Assembly: GCA_017459675.1 (NCBI GenBank)
Contig: JAFUCM010000016.1
Span: 1 to 36,369, forward strand
Origin: Eubacterium sp.
Lineage (GTDB): Bacteria > Bacillota > Clostridia > Lachnospirales > Lachnospiraceae
DNA: 36,369 nucleotides
Direction: 5' to 3'
Shown: in pieces, positions 15,596-23,431 of the stretch
Numbering within the stretch: the stretch's first letter is position 1
Layout: every line of letters begins with the position of its first letter
Position numbers and translations under genes: made by a program
Notes under the pieces: generated by a model
What the model was told of the DNA's origin: nothing
The model's input: the letters and a program-made list of their open reading frames with translations, nothing else
Databases searched by the model: none

Positions 15596-17008
15596 GGACC
15601 TGGTTCCCCGGCGGTCCGCCTCTTTGCTTAGCTTTGCTTCTTCTGATGTTGAAACATCACCACGCAAAAGGTATCCTCCGGAAGAACTGCCTGTGCCCGC
15701 ACCGTCTCTCATGACCCGGTTAAGTCTTACCAGATCGGCCCAGACACTGGAGGTTCTGCGCTGTGCTCCCGGAACTTCTGCCGCGAGCACAGACCACTCC
15801 GTCTCCGGAATGGATTTTTCCAATTCTCTGATATAATATCTTGCCCCGATGTTGTACGATGCCGAGAGATCACAGTTGTACTGCTTTCCGTTCCGGAAGG
15901 TGGCAAGGCTGTGATTCCGGTTATCACGCTCCAGTCTGCCGCTCCCGTCATAAGCCAGCGCGCTGGTTCCCCATGGACAGATCCTCGAAATCCGGATTCC
16001 TGCCCGGTGCGCCTGATGCTCTGCTACAGACTGCACCCTTCTCTTTTTCCACATGTGCAGCTTCTGTTTGTTCTTCCCGGACCGCTTTCCCTTCATCTCC
16101 AGATGCTCGAAGACGATCACATCCACGTCATGCGCTTTTGCAAATGCAACGATGGCGGAAGCTGTCCTGACTGCGATCTGGTCATTCAGCCTTTCTGCAT
16201 ACGCCCAGAATCCAGTTATGCTTTTTGATCCATATGCTCTCTGTTTTTTCCGCACGCGGTTCAGCACATGGTACAGACGGTCTTTTTCAGCCGGAAAGCT
16301 GATGAACTTCCTTGCGGCGACAGTTCCGTCCGCTGTCATGATGCTGCAAACCGCATCCGTGTTGATCCCCAGATCAACCGCACAGATCCTGCTCTGTTCC
16401 ACAGGCGTACTGCGAAGTTTTACCTTCTCCTCAAAAGCAAACTGCAGAAAGTACTTCTTATACCGCTTTACCAGTATAGGGGATTTTTCCTTCACGCCTG
16501 TCCAGTGCCTGCGGATATATTCCAGATCTGTTTTCTTCAGCAGTACTTTCTGCCAGACCCAGTCTTTTCCGTTATACAGCTTCAGGTATACACCGTCCTC
16601 TTTTTTCCGGTACATGTTATCCCGGTAGAAAACAGGCATATAGTGGCCGGTATCGTGTCGCGAAATTCCTTCTGCGCGTTTTCCGGATATCTGCAGATTT
16701 CTCTTCTGTGTATGTGCGGAAGAAACCATTCCGATCACATGCTGCAGAACAGCGCGCCTCAGGTAGGACGGCATCTTCGGGAATGCAGCGTCAAAGAAAT
16801 ATTTTGCCAGGTTTTTCTTTGTCCCGTGGATCAGTTTCTCCGCGGCATTGAACCGGTGCTTTTCCTGCCCGATCAGAGAAAGACTGTTCCACTCCGCATC
16901 AATTACAGGCAGAAGCCAGGCGACGGCAGAACGGCAGATCGCCATCGTCTGCTTTAAGGGCTTATGAAGTTTCAGGATCTCCACTTTGTAAGAAGACATC
17001 ATCTTCAC
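15569..17008 (-). CDS. tnpB: TnpB RNA-guided nuclease of IS200/IS605, zinc ribbon degenerate
   Basis: A 479-residue protein with a RuvC-like nuclease core. AVDLGIN carries the first Asp (about residue 212), VIVFEHLEMKGKR the Glu (about 301) and NCDLSASYNIG the last Asp (about 380), so all three catalytic acids are present. The usual four-Cys zinc ribbon between RuvC-II and RuvC-III is not there: only ICPWG and a lone Cys before the last Asp remain. About 100 residues follow the last Asp, a region whose DNA probably doubles as guide-RNA scaffold. The GTG at 17008 is chosen because GGGAGG lies 9 nt upstream; an ATG two codons later is the alternative. It is uninterrupted and could be active. 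Confidence 0.87.
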   Translation of the reverse strand: MKMMSSYKVEILKLHKPLKQTMAICRSAVAWLLPVIDAEWNSLSLIGQEKHRFNAAEKLIHGTKKNLAKYFFDAAFPKMPSYLRRAVLQHVIGMVSSAHTQKRNLQISGKRAEGISRHDTGHYMPVFYRDNMYRKKEDGVYLKLYNGKDWVWQKVLLKKTDLEYIRRHWTGVKEKSPILVKRYKKYFLQFAFEEKVKLRSTPVEQSRICAVDLGINTDAVCSIMTADGTVAARKFISFPAEKDRLYHVLNRVRKKQRAYGSKSITGFWAYAERLNDQIAVRTASAIVAFAKAHDVDVIVFEHLEMKGKRSGKNKQKLHMWKKRRVQSVAEHQAHRAGIRISRICPWGTSALAYDGSGRLERDNRNHSLATFRNGKQYNCDLSASYNIGARYYIRELEKSIPETEWSVLAAEVPGAQRRTSSVWADLVRLNRVMRDGAGTGSSSGGYLLRGDVSTSEEAKLSKEADRRGTRSGCLKQPAA

Positions 17009-17506
17009 ACTTAAGCACCTCCCTGTGATACGCCTGCAGACGCTCCAGATCCTTCGGGGGACGTCCTCTGCCGCCCCAGGCTTTCTCCTTCTGGCTCTCG
17101 ATATACTGCTCGATCTGTTCCCTGCTTCTTTCACTTACGGTAACCACACAATACGAAGGATTCCACAGATGACCGCCCCACAGTTTCTGCTTCATCTCTG
17201 GATGTAGAAGAAACAGCTTCCGCGCCAGACCTCCCTTTATGATTTTAATCATATCCGGAATGAAGAAATGCGGTTTCGCATTAATGAGGAGATGCACATG
17301 ATCCGGCATCACCTCCATGGCAGGGATTTGAAATCCGTATTCCTCCGCCAGCTCATAGAGAAGCCGCTTACAGTCTGCATCCACTCCGTCTGTCAGGACA
17401 TTTCTCCTGTACTTGGTGCATCAGACGATAGATACTGAAGGGAATATACGTAACCACGACCATATGATAAATCACTATTACTAATAAAATAAATATCTTT
17501 TACCAT
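16962..17506 (-). pseudogene. tnpA: IS200-like TnpA (HUH, Y1) transposase, disrupted
   Basis: The intact part (16962-17384) has the HUH motif MPDHVHLLI and the catalytic Tyr in QIEQYIESQKEK. The N-terminal part is found by reading upstream: from an ATG at 17506 the frame gives MVKDIYFISNSDL and then GRGYVYSLQY. It then loses one base at about 17430 and meets TGA at 17421-17423, where relatives have the Trp codon of VWCTKYRR. One deletion and one nonsense change therefore separate a recognisable start from the catalytic body. A shortened product from the GTG at 17384 would lack the first beta strand of the fold and is unlikely to work. Confidence 0.85.
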
Positions 17507-17562
17507 ATGATTATTGTATCATACGAAAAAAGAGATCGCAAGACAAATCAGAACATTTGTTC

Positions 17563-17604
17563 TCCCCCGGCTAACTCACGACTGAAGTCACGAGAATGCG
17601 CCGG
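17563..17604. other. IS left-end hairpin
   Basis: CTCACGACT (17575-17583) and AGTCACGAG (17586-17594) form an imperfect stem with the loop GA, enclosed by CCGG on both sides. It resembles subterminal palindromes recognised by TnpA in this family. The hairpins at 9253 and 26965 share its layout. Confidence 0.5.
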
Positions 17605-17610
17605 TTATTT

Positions 17611-17684
17611 TTCAATCGCGATCTCTGATCGCGCACGAGCTGCGAGACGCACTTGTGCGTCTTCCCTTGCGCAGCCCTGCGATC
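17611..17684. repeat. Interspersed structured repeat, copy A
   Basis: This stretch begins TTCAATCGCGATCTCTGATC and contains GACGCAC-TT-GTGCGTC, nested in GCTGCG/CGCAGC arms. It is about 85% identical by eye to copy B at 26808-26881. It abuts the left end of the IS element. Confidence 0.75.
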
Positions 17685-17731
17685 CGCAAACGACGCTGCC
17701 CGCAGAAAACACCTTCTGCGCACTTCACATT

Positions 17732-17827
17732 CTTCGCCGTACAGCTTAATTTCTTATTACGCCATAATAATAACGCCGTACGGCTATATTTGACTGAAAC
17801 AATCATAATATAAGCCGTACGGCGAAG
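17732..17827. repeat. 96-bp palindromic element with three GCCGTACRGC boxes (MITE-like)
   Basis: The outer 17-bp arms (17732-17748 and 17811-17827, starting CTTCGCCGTAC) are inverted with one mismatch. A further GCCGTACGGC palindrome sits between them at 17775-17784. The whole could fold into one long hairpin. No T tract follows on either strand. The rest of the gap 17507-17926 contains no credible gene. Confidence 0.6.
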
Positions 17828-17926
17828 TCAAGACAGAAAGCGCTTCCTGTAAGTCTTGTCCGCATCTTCTGCTGCATTTCATTCCCGCCAATGCAGGTGC
17901 CGGTTATCTGTCACGAAATACCAGCT

Positions 17927-18403
17927 TTATTTTCTTTCATAAATGCCACTCTTCCCGCCGGATTTGCGCAGCAGCATCACTTCCTCAATCACCATGCCCC
18001 TGTCGACAGCCTTGCACATATCGTAGATCGTCAGTGCCGCGACAGATGCCGCCGTCAGGGCCTCCATCTCAATCCCGGTCTTATGCGAACAGCGGGCAGT
18101 GCTGATGATGCGCACATGTGTCTCATCAACCGGTGCGATGTCGATTTCCACCTTTTCAATCGGAATCGGATGGCACATCGGAATCAGGTCGCTCGTCTTC
18201 TTGGCCGCCATGATACCGGCGATCCGGGCGCAGGCAAATACATCGCCTTTGGGCATCGTGCCGTCACAGATCATTTTCAGCGTCTCCGGCTGCATACAGA
18301 CAACTGCCTGCGCAGAGGCCTCGCGGCGCGTCACCTGTTTTTCGCCTACATCGACCATGCGGGCCTCTCCTTTTTCGTTGATGTGCGTTAACTGATTTCC
18401 CAT
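17927..18403 (-). CDS. moaC: Cyclic pyranopterin monophosphate synthase
   Basis: A protein of 158 residues, the normal MoaC length, which converts the MoaA product into cyclic pyranopterin monophosphate in molybdopterin synthesis. [20 protein letters not shown] and [20 protein letters not shown] are the family signatures, with the active-site His and Lys regions visible. The ATG at 18403 follows AAAGGATTGCGAAGC; the frame opens 14 codons earlier without a ribosome site. It is the last gene of the minus-strand molybdenum block, separated from modC by a repeat-filled gap. Confidence 0.95.
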   Translation of the reverse strand: MGNQLTHINEKGEARMVDVGEKQVTRREASAQAVVCMQPETLKMICDGTMPKGDVFACARIAGIMAAKKTSDLIPMCHPIPIEKVEIDIAPVDETHVRIISTARCSHKTGIEMEALTAASVAALTIYDMCKAVDRGMVIEEVMLLRKSGGKSGIYERK

Positions 18404-18481
18404 GCTTCGCAATCCTTTCCCCACTTTCCCATCTTGACATGTCAATCCGATGCGTCAACCAGTCCTGTCAGCCCGTTAAGC

Positions 18482-18612
18482 CGGCCCGCTGTATCAACCG
18501 TCACACATGTCGCTATGCCGGTCCGCCGTATCACCCCGTCACACATGTCGCTATGCCGGTCCGCCGGATCACTCCGTCGCACATGTCGTCATGCAGGCCC
18601 GCAGTATCACCC
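18482..18612. repeat. Tandem repeat, 38-bp period, about 3.3 copies
   Basis: TCACACATGTCG-type units start at 18501, 18539 and 18577, with a partial diverged copy before them. Each has GCTATGCCGGTCCGCC or a variant. The array separates modC from moaC, so it lies within the predicted transcript. Confidence 0.9.
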
Positions 18613-18619
18613 TGCGGCT

Positions 18620-19696
18620 TTAACAGCTGCATCTTCGCTGCTGCAGAAACAAAATATGTTCCTCCTGAATCCGCAGCCAGTCCGGCATGCCTTTTTGTTC
18701 CAGTTCATCCCAGACATTCCGCTGGGCAAACCATTTTACCGGCGCTGTTTCCGAACTGCCTTCTGCTTTCGTATTTATATAAAACTTCTTTTCAAACTGC
18801 AGCTCTGCACAGCCGGATACGTGTACCGGAATGCAGTTTTCCTTCTGCGCTCCCCAGACCGGCTCAAATTCATGCGCGCGGTATCCGATACAGTCAAAAG
18901 AATCCGGCAGTACTTTCTGTGTATGAACCGTAATCCCCCAGTCTTCTGCCCGGAACGTGTGATCATCTATGCGGGCTGCTGCGGAGAAATTTTTGCATCC
19001 TGTCAGAGTTGCCGCAGTCCGGCTCTGGGGATCTGCAAAGATGTCTTTTGTCCTGCCGCTGATGACTGTTTTTCCCTCATCGATAATAACCAGTTCCTCA
19101 CAGATCCTGTATATTTCGTCTCTGTCATGCGAGACCATAATAATGATGCCCGGATAAGTGTCCAGGAACTGCACCAGTTCCTGCTGCATCTGATCCTTCA
19201 GATAGACATCCAGCGCCGAAAAAGGCTCATCCAGCAGAATGACATCCGGTTCGTATGCCATAATGCGGGCAAGCGCTGCTCTCTGCTGCTGCCCGCCGGA
19301 CAATTCAGACGGAAGCCGGCCGCCAAGTCTCTCCAGATGAAACTCACGAATCATTTCTTCTGCCCGTGCCTGCTTCTGTTTCTTGGTTCCCTGCACACCG
19401 CAGGCAATGTTCTGCGCTACGGTCATCGTCGGAAACAGCGCGTAATTCTGGAACAGATACCCGATTTTCCGCGCCTGCGGCCTGACATTGATACGCCTGC
19501 CGGAATCATAAAAACAATCAGTTCCGATCTGCACCAGGCCGCTGTCGGGCGAAATGATTCCCGCGATCATGCGAAGTGTCATACTTTTCCCGGAACCCGA
19601 TGCACCGAGAATTCCGATGCGCCGCGATTCTGCCGAAAACCGGACATCCAGATGAAACGATCCGTAATTCTTAGATAAATCAACTGTGATACTCAT
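18620..19696 (-). CDS. modC: Molybdate ABC transporter, ATP-binding subunit
   Basis: The 358-residue ATPase of the ModABC importer. It shows Walker A GASGSGKS, Q-loop YLFQNYALFPTMTV, signature LSGGQQQRAALARI, Walker B VILLDEPFSALD and the switch His in VSHDRDE. The C-terminal 130 residues fit a TOBE-like molybdate-sensing extension, less conserved. The ATG at 19696 lies 5 nt after the modB stop; a GTG 12 nt earlier overlaps modB and is an alternative. The order modA-modB-modC and the flanking Moco genes support molybdate as the substrate over sulfate or other anions. Confidence 0.93.
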   Translation of the reverse strand: MSITVDLSKNYGSFHLDVRFSAESRRIGILGASGSGKSMTLRMIAGIISPDSGLVQIGTDCFYDSGRRINVRPQARKIGYLFQNYALFPTMTVAQNIACGVQGTKKQKQARAEEMIREFHLERLGGRLPSELSGGQQQRAALARIMAYEPDVILLDEPFSALDVYLKDQMQQELVQFLDTYPGIIIMVSHDRDEIYRICEELVIIDEGKTVISGRTKDIFADPQSRTAATLTGCKNFSAAARIDDHTFRAEDWGITVHTQKVLPDSFDCIGYRAHEFEPVWGAQKENCIPVHVSGCAELQFEKKFYINTKAEGSSETAPVKWFAQRNVWDELEQKGMPDWLRIQEEHILFLQQRRCSC

Positions 19697-19701
19697 ATCC
19701 T

Positions 19702-20406
19702 TTACCACCGTTTCACATGTTTCATACGCCTGCCGGAAATCAGATTCAAAATCAGTACTGCCACAAACGCAATCACAAGCACAACTGCAACCCAGAAACC
19801 AGCTGTCACATAGTCCTGATCCTGCATGACCATTGCAATCCGCTGCGAAATCGTTGCCGTTTTTCCGGGAATATTCCCCGCGAGCATGGAAGTTGCCCCG
19901 TATTCACCGAGTGCCCGGGCAAACGTCAGAATCGTACCTGAAGCAATTCCGGGGCCCGCCGTCGGAATCACAACTTTAAAGAAAATCGACCACTCCGACA
20001 TCCCCAGCGTCCGTGCCGCGTATATCAGATCCGGATCCACCAGTTCAAATGCTGCGCGGGCGTTGCGGTACATCAGCGGAAATGCAATCACCGTTGCCGC
20101 AATGACACAGCCCAGCCACGACTGTACAACCTTTATCCCAAACGTCTCAAACAGAAAGCTTCCGAACGGCCGGCGTTTACTGAAAATCAGAAGCAGAAAA
20201 AAGCCGGCGACCGTCGGCGGCAGAACCAGCGGAAGCGTCAGAATCCCGTCAAGAACAGATTTCGTTCCTTTCCCCGCATACATGATTTTCTTCGCGGCAA
20301 ACAGACCCAGAAAAAAACAGACAAACGTTGCCGCAACAGCTGTTTTCATGGAAATCAGAAGCGGACTCCAGTCCAGTTGTTTCATCACTTCGCTGAATGC
20401 ATCCAT
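19702..20406 (-). CDS. modB: Molybdate ABC transporter, permease subunit
   Basis: A permease of 234 residues with about five to six membrane segments. ARTLGMSEWSIFFKVVIPTA, followed by GPGIASG, is the EAA loop that contacts ModC, and ALGEYGATSML is typical of ModB. The ATG at 20406 has GAGAGGAA upstream. It is 101 bp downstream of modA, with a long hairpin in between, and almost touches modC. Confidence 0.94.
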   Translation of the reverse strand: MDAFSEVMKQLDWSPLLISMKTAVAATFVCFFLGLFAAKKIMYAGKGTKSVLDGILTLPLVLPPTVAGFFLLLIFSKRRPFGSFLFETFGIKVVQSWLGCVIAATVIAFPLMYRNARAAFELVDPDLIYAARTLGMSEWSIFFKVVIPTAGPGIASGTILTFARALGEYGATSMLAGNIPGKTATISQRIAMVMQDQDYVTAGFWVAVVLVIAFVAVLILNLISGRRMKHVKRW

Positions 20407-20427
20407 AACTACATTCCTCTCTTAAAA

Positions 20428-20497
20428 GGGGCCGGCGCAGCAAACGGCCAAATGCATAAATACATCATATGCATGAAGGCGTTTACTGCGCCAGCCC
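20428..20497 (-). promoter_or_regulatory. Long imperfect hairpin between modA and modB
   Basis: On the minus strand GGGCTGGCGCAGTAAACG pairs with CGTTTGCTGCGCCGGCCC over about 16 of 18 positions, with ATGCAT/ATGCAT inside the loop. It is followed by CCTTTT, a weak T tract. It could act as a leaky terminator or an RNA stability element that lets the binding protein be made in excess over the membrane parts. Confidence 0.6.
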
Positions 20498-20507
20498 TCC
20501 CAACTTA

Positions 20508-21530
20508 TCAGACTTCTGTATCAAAGTAATACTTCTGGAACACTTCCTTCATCTCATCAGATGAAACAAATTCTACAAAATCTTTTGCAGCCGCTGCCTC
20601 TGCTTCATCCGCTTCATCATTTTTGATCTGAGCGATCGGATAAATAACGTTTCCTGTTAAATCATAACTGACTTTCTCCAAAATCTCAACATCATCCTCA
20701 TAGCCATATGTATCTGAATAATAGGTTGTTCCGACTTCACAGGAACCTTCTACAACTGCTGCGAGAACCTTGCTGACATTGCCCTGCTCGCTGATCTCTA
20801 CGCCGCCGAGCGCCTCTGAAACTTCCTCTGTGGTATATGTAGACGGATCTTCAGTCTCCGGAAGAATTCCGGCATTCATCAGGGCTGTGCGGGTGTACTT
20901 GCCAACCGGCACGCTGCCGTCAGCCAGTGCAATATTTTCTGCGTCCTTCAGTGTTTCAAGGCCGGTTACTTTGGTACCGTTATCCTTCAGCGAGATCACG
21001 CACACCTGATTATTGACGACATTGGTTCTTGTACCATCTACGACAAGCTGGTCGTCATTTTCAAGGGTATCCATCTGTTTCTGTGCTGCGGAGAAGAACA
21101 CATCACATGCATAGCCTTCCTCGATCTGCGTCAGCAGTGTGCCTGAGCTGTCTGCATTGAATGTGATTTTTACTTCCGGATGCGCCTCATTGTATTTCGC
21201 AGCTACTTCCTCCATTACTTTGCTGAGACTTGCGGCGATGAACACCTGGATCTCTGTTTCTTCACCCGCTTCGGCTGTACCTGCCTCAGAAGCCGCGCTC
21301 ACAGACGAAGCTGCTGCCGCATCTTCGGACTCTGCGGAAGTGGATTCTGCCACAGAAGAAGCTGCCGATGATGCCGTTTCTGCTGCGGAAGATACTGCAG
21401 AAGATGCCATTTCTGCTGCGGAAGATGCTGCCGAGGATGCCGCCTGAGAGGAATTCCCGGAACTTCCGCAACCTGCAAGTCCAAATACCATCATGCCTGC
21501 AAGTAACAATGACAAAGCTCTTTTTTTCAC
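20508..21530 (-). CDS. modA: Molybdate ABC transporter, substrate-binding lipoprotein
   Basis: A 340-residue extracellular lipoprotein. The signal peptide ends in the lipobox FGLAGC. A Ser/Ala-rich linker of about 75 residues follows, built from degenerate SSAAETASSA-type units, and likely spans the cell wall. The binding domain starts at about residue 95 (IQVFIAASLSKVMEEVAAKY) with ADSSGTLLTQIEEG and a conserved VGTTYYSD region near the C terminus, all typical of ModA. The start is the GTG at 21530 with AAAGGA upstream at a longish spacing. Confidence 0.93.
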   Translation of the reverse strand: MKKRALSLLLAGMMVFGLAGCGSSGNSSQAASSAASSAAEMASSAVSSAAETASSAASSVAESTSAESEDAAAASSVSAASEAGTAEAGEETEIQVFIAASLSKVMEEVAAKYNEAHPEVKITFNADSSGTLLTQIEEGYACDVFFSAAQKQMDTLENDDQLVVDGTRTNVVNNQVCVISLKDNGTKVTGLETLKDAENIALADGSVPVGKYTRTALMNAGILPETEDPSTYTTEEVSEALGGVEISEQGNVSKVLAAVVEGSCEVGTTYYSDTYGYEDDVEILEKVSYDLTGNVIYPIAQIKNDEADEAEAAAAKDFVEFVSSDEMKEVFQKYYFDTEV

Positions 21531-21554
21531 TTCTGTATTTGTCCTTTCATAGAA

Positions 21555-21893
21555 TTAATTATTCTTCATATTGTTTACGATTTTCTCAGCATTTGACATT
21601 ACGATGTTGGCAAAACTGCCAATCGCATACATGTCTTTACCGCCGCCGTAACAGGTTTCTCCATATGGCACGATGATTTTATTCATTGCTTTCGCCTTTT
21701 CATAAAATGAAACTGTCTGCGGCGACTTGTCATCTGCATTATTCCCCCAGAAGATTACATCTGCTGCAAGTGCGTCATCGATCGGTTTTCCGAGGTAGAT
21801 ACATCTTCCCGGCTGGAGTGCCTGAGACATCACTTCTGCCAGCCGGCGGGTATTGTCATTTAAACTTGTATAAATAATAGCACATGTCAGCAT
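21555..21893 (-). CDS. Small flavodoxin-like protein in the molybdenum block
   Basis: The 112 residues start with CAIIYTSLNDNTRRLAEVMS, which resembles the phosphate-binding loop of flavodoxins (TxTxNT), then DVIFWGNNAD and GETCYGGG in the right order for the fold. At 112 residues it is shorter than true flavodoxins (about 140). It might bind FMN or be a degenerate relative. ATG at 21893 with AAGGGAG upstream; modA follows after 24 bp, so the two are probably cotranscribed. Its role in molybdate uptake or Moco synthesis is unknown. Confidence 0.6.
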   Translation of the reverse strand: MLTCAIIYTSLNDNTRRLAEVMSQALQPGRCIYLGKPIDDALAADVIFWGNNADDKSPQTVSFYEKAKAMNKIIVPYGETCYGGGKDMYAIGSFANIVMSNAEKIVNNMKNN

Positions 21894-21968
21894 CTGAATT
21901 CTCCCTTTTCCTGTTTCCAGATTTATCTTACTATATTCGGCGTTCTCTTGCCTGCTCTTATTCCGAAT

Positions 21969-22409
21969 TCATCCGCACTCCTGCTGCGGACCTTCTGTCA
22001 GAATCGGAACCAGATTCTCTTCATAGCAGCGCTGCATCACTGCATTTGTCTGTTCTATCATGTCATCATAGGCATACAGCAGTCTTCTCGCATACTCCGT
22101 AAGCGAAGATCCGCCGCCGTCCTGTCCCCCGGTTGTGCTGTTCAGAAGCGGCATATCCAGCGCCATCTCCGCCTGATGCAGAATTTTCCAGGCCTTGCTG
22201 TAGGAAATCCGCATGTTCTGTGCTGCCGCACGCAGGGAATGCGTCTTCTCGATCCCATGAAGAAGCTGCGACACGCCAATCCCCCAGAAGGGCTCGTCCC
22301 GCTGCAGACGGATCCGGAGCGTGCACCGCACCGGATCTGCATTTCCTGGATCTGCATTTCCTGTATGCTCAGAATCAGAAAACACCTGTGTATTCATTTC
22401 TGCGCGCAT
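21969..22409 (-). CDS. ModE-like winged-helix regulator (DNA-binding domain only)
   Basis: 146 residues resembling the N-terminal DNA-binding domain of ModE: GIGVSQLLHGIEKTHSLRAA, AAQNMRISYSKAWKILHQAE and LLNSTTGGQDGGGSSLTEYA. The C-terminal molybdate-binding TOBE domains of E. coli ModE are absent, as is common in Clostridia, so how it senses molybdate is unclear. Two starts are possible: the ATG at 22409 with AAAGGAG 10 nt upstream (used here), or the ATG at 22397 that overlaps the mog stop as ATGA. The N-terminal NADPGNADP comes from a duplicated 15-bp unit (GGATCTGCATTTCCT at about 22331 and 22346). Confidence 0.82.
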   Translation of the reverse strand: MRAEMNTQVFSDSEHTGNADPGNADPVRCTLRIRLQRDEPFWGIGVSQLLHGIEKTHSLRAAAQNMRISYSKAWKILHQAEMALDMPLLNSTTGGQDGGGSSLTEYARRLLYAYDDMIEQTNAVMQRCYEENLVPILTEGPQQECG

Positions 22410-22888
22410 TCGCTCACAGCTCCTTTCAGAACCGATACCGCATGCTCCAGCACCGGCAGAACGATTTCCATACATTCGCGGACAGCCTTCGGACTTCCCG
22501 GGAAATTGATGATAATTGTCTGCCCGCGCACGACGGAAACGCCTCTTGACAGCATCGAGCGCGGTGCTTTTACCGCAGTCTGTACACGAAGTGCCTCGGA
22601 TATGCCGGGAATCACCTTATGCGCCACCTGCATCGTAGCTTCAGGCGTCACATCCCGCGGTGAAAGTCCTGTTCCTCCTGTCGTCAGGATCACATCTGCC
22701 CCGGCTTCATCACAGAGGGATACCAGCAGTTTTTCAATCTGATCCTGTTCATCCGGTACAATCTCCCGGCTTATTACATCGTAACCCGCTTCCGGGAGAC
22801 ATTCTGCAATGGCCGGACCGCTCAGATCTTCCCGAAGGCCTGCGCTTCCTTTGTCACTGACTGTGATAATGGCGACTTTTATTTTCAT
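22394..22888 (-). CDS. mog: Molybdopterin adenylyltransferase (MogA/MoaB family)
   Basis: A 164-residue protein of the MoCF_biosynth family, which activates molybdopterin with AMP before molybdenum insertion. VSDKGSAG near the N terminus, TTGGTGLSPRDVTPEAT (about residue 69, the MPT/nucleotide loop) and INFPGSPKAVRE are diagnostic. The ATG at 22888 follows GGGAGGAAACATGTT. It overlaps the regulator gene downstream. Confidence 0.92.
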   Translation of the reverse strand: MKIKVAIITVSDKGSAGLREDLSGPAIAECLPEAGYDVISREIVPDEQDQIEKLLVSLCDEAGADVILTTGGTGLSPRDVTPEATMQVAHKVIPGISEALRVQTAVKAPRSMLSRGVSVVRGQTIIINFPGSPKAVRECMEIVLPVLEHAVSVLKGAVSECAQK

Positions 22889-22997
22889 AACATGTTTCCT
22901 CCCGGTCTGCTGCGCTCTGCTTCTGCAGCGGTGTGCCTGATGAAAGAAATTGATATCTGCTAAATCTGCTGAACTGACATTTTAGATCGAAAAGTCA

Positions 22998-23429
22998 TTA
23001 AACAATGCTGACCGGATCACCCGGATGAATCGTCCCTTCCGTCAGGACCTTTACAAAGATCCCTTCCTTCGGCATGATGCACATCCCGACCTTTTTGTAA
23101 ATCTCACAGTGCTGGTGACATTTTTTCCCGATCTGAGTAACCTCTGTCAGACATTCTCCGATCTGCAGTTTCGTTCCGACCGGAAGCGTGTGCAGTTCAA
23201 TTCCTTCTGTCGTAATATTTTCTGCAAATTTTCCGGGATCGAGGCCTTCCACGCCAAGGGCGGTCATCTTATCGATACTCTCCTGCCCCAGCAGGCTGAT
23301 CTGCCTGTGCCAGTTTCCCGCATGCGCATCCCCGATAATTCCGTGGTCAATCCGCAGTTCGGCGAACGGCACCGGATGTTTGATAATCCCTCTTCGGTCA
23401 CTGATATTGATTGCTTTTACGATTGCCAC
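22998..23429 (-). CDS. MOSC-domain protein
   Basis: A stand-alone MOSC domain of 143 residues. DHGIIGDAHAGNWHRQISLL and GKFAENITTEGIELHTLPVG are family hallmarks, and KKCHQHCEIY supplies the conserved Cys. MOSC proteins bind or transfer sulfur for molybdenum cofactors. Xanthine-dehydrogenase-family enzymes need a terminal sulfido ligand on Mo, so this protein may help sulfurate the cofactor, but that is inference. The GTG at 23429 has GGAGGATAATT upstream and sits 2 bp after the moaA stop, so it is coupled to moaA. Confidence 0.9.
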   Translation of the reverse strand: MAIVKAINISDRRGIIKHPVPFAELRIDHGIIGDAHAGNWHRQISLLGQESIDKMTALGVEGLDPGKFAENITTEGIELHTLPVGTKLQIGECLTEVTQIGKKCHQHCEIYKKVGMCIMPKEGIFVKVLTEGTIHPGDPVSIV

Positions 23430-23431
23430 AA

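Larger units (their letters stand above)
15527..17605 (-). mobile_element. IS200/IS605-family element (decayed tnpA, intact tnpB)
   Basis: The element is read on the minus strand with tnpA first and tnpB second, overlapping by 47 bp. The right end is set by hairpins at 15535-15595 and a GGTTCAC motif at about 15527-15533; the left end by a hairpin at 17563-17604. Ends of this family lack inverted repeats and target duplications, so boundaries are approximate. TnpA is broken, so movement would need another copy's TnpA. Confidence 0.85.

Noticed and set aside
18434-19678. A 414-residue plus-strand frame opposite modC
   Set aside because: ModC on the other strand has every ABC motif; this frame has none and begins inside a tandem repeat.
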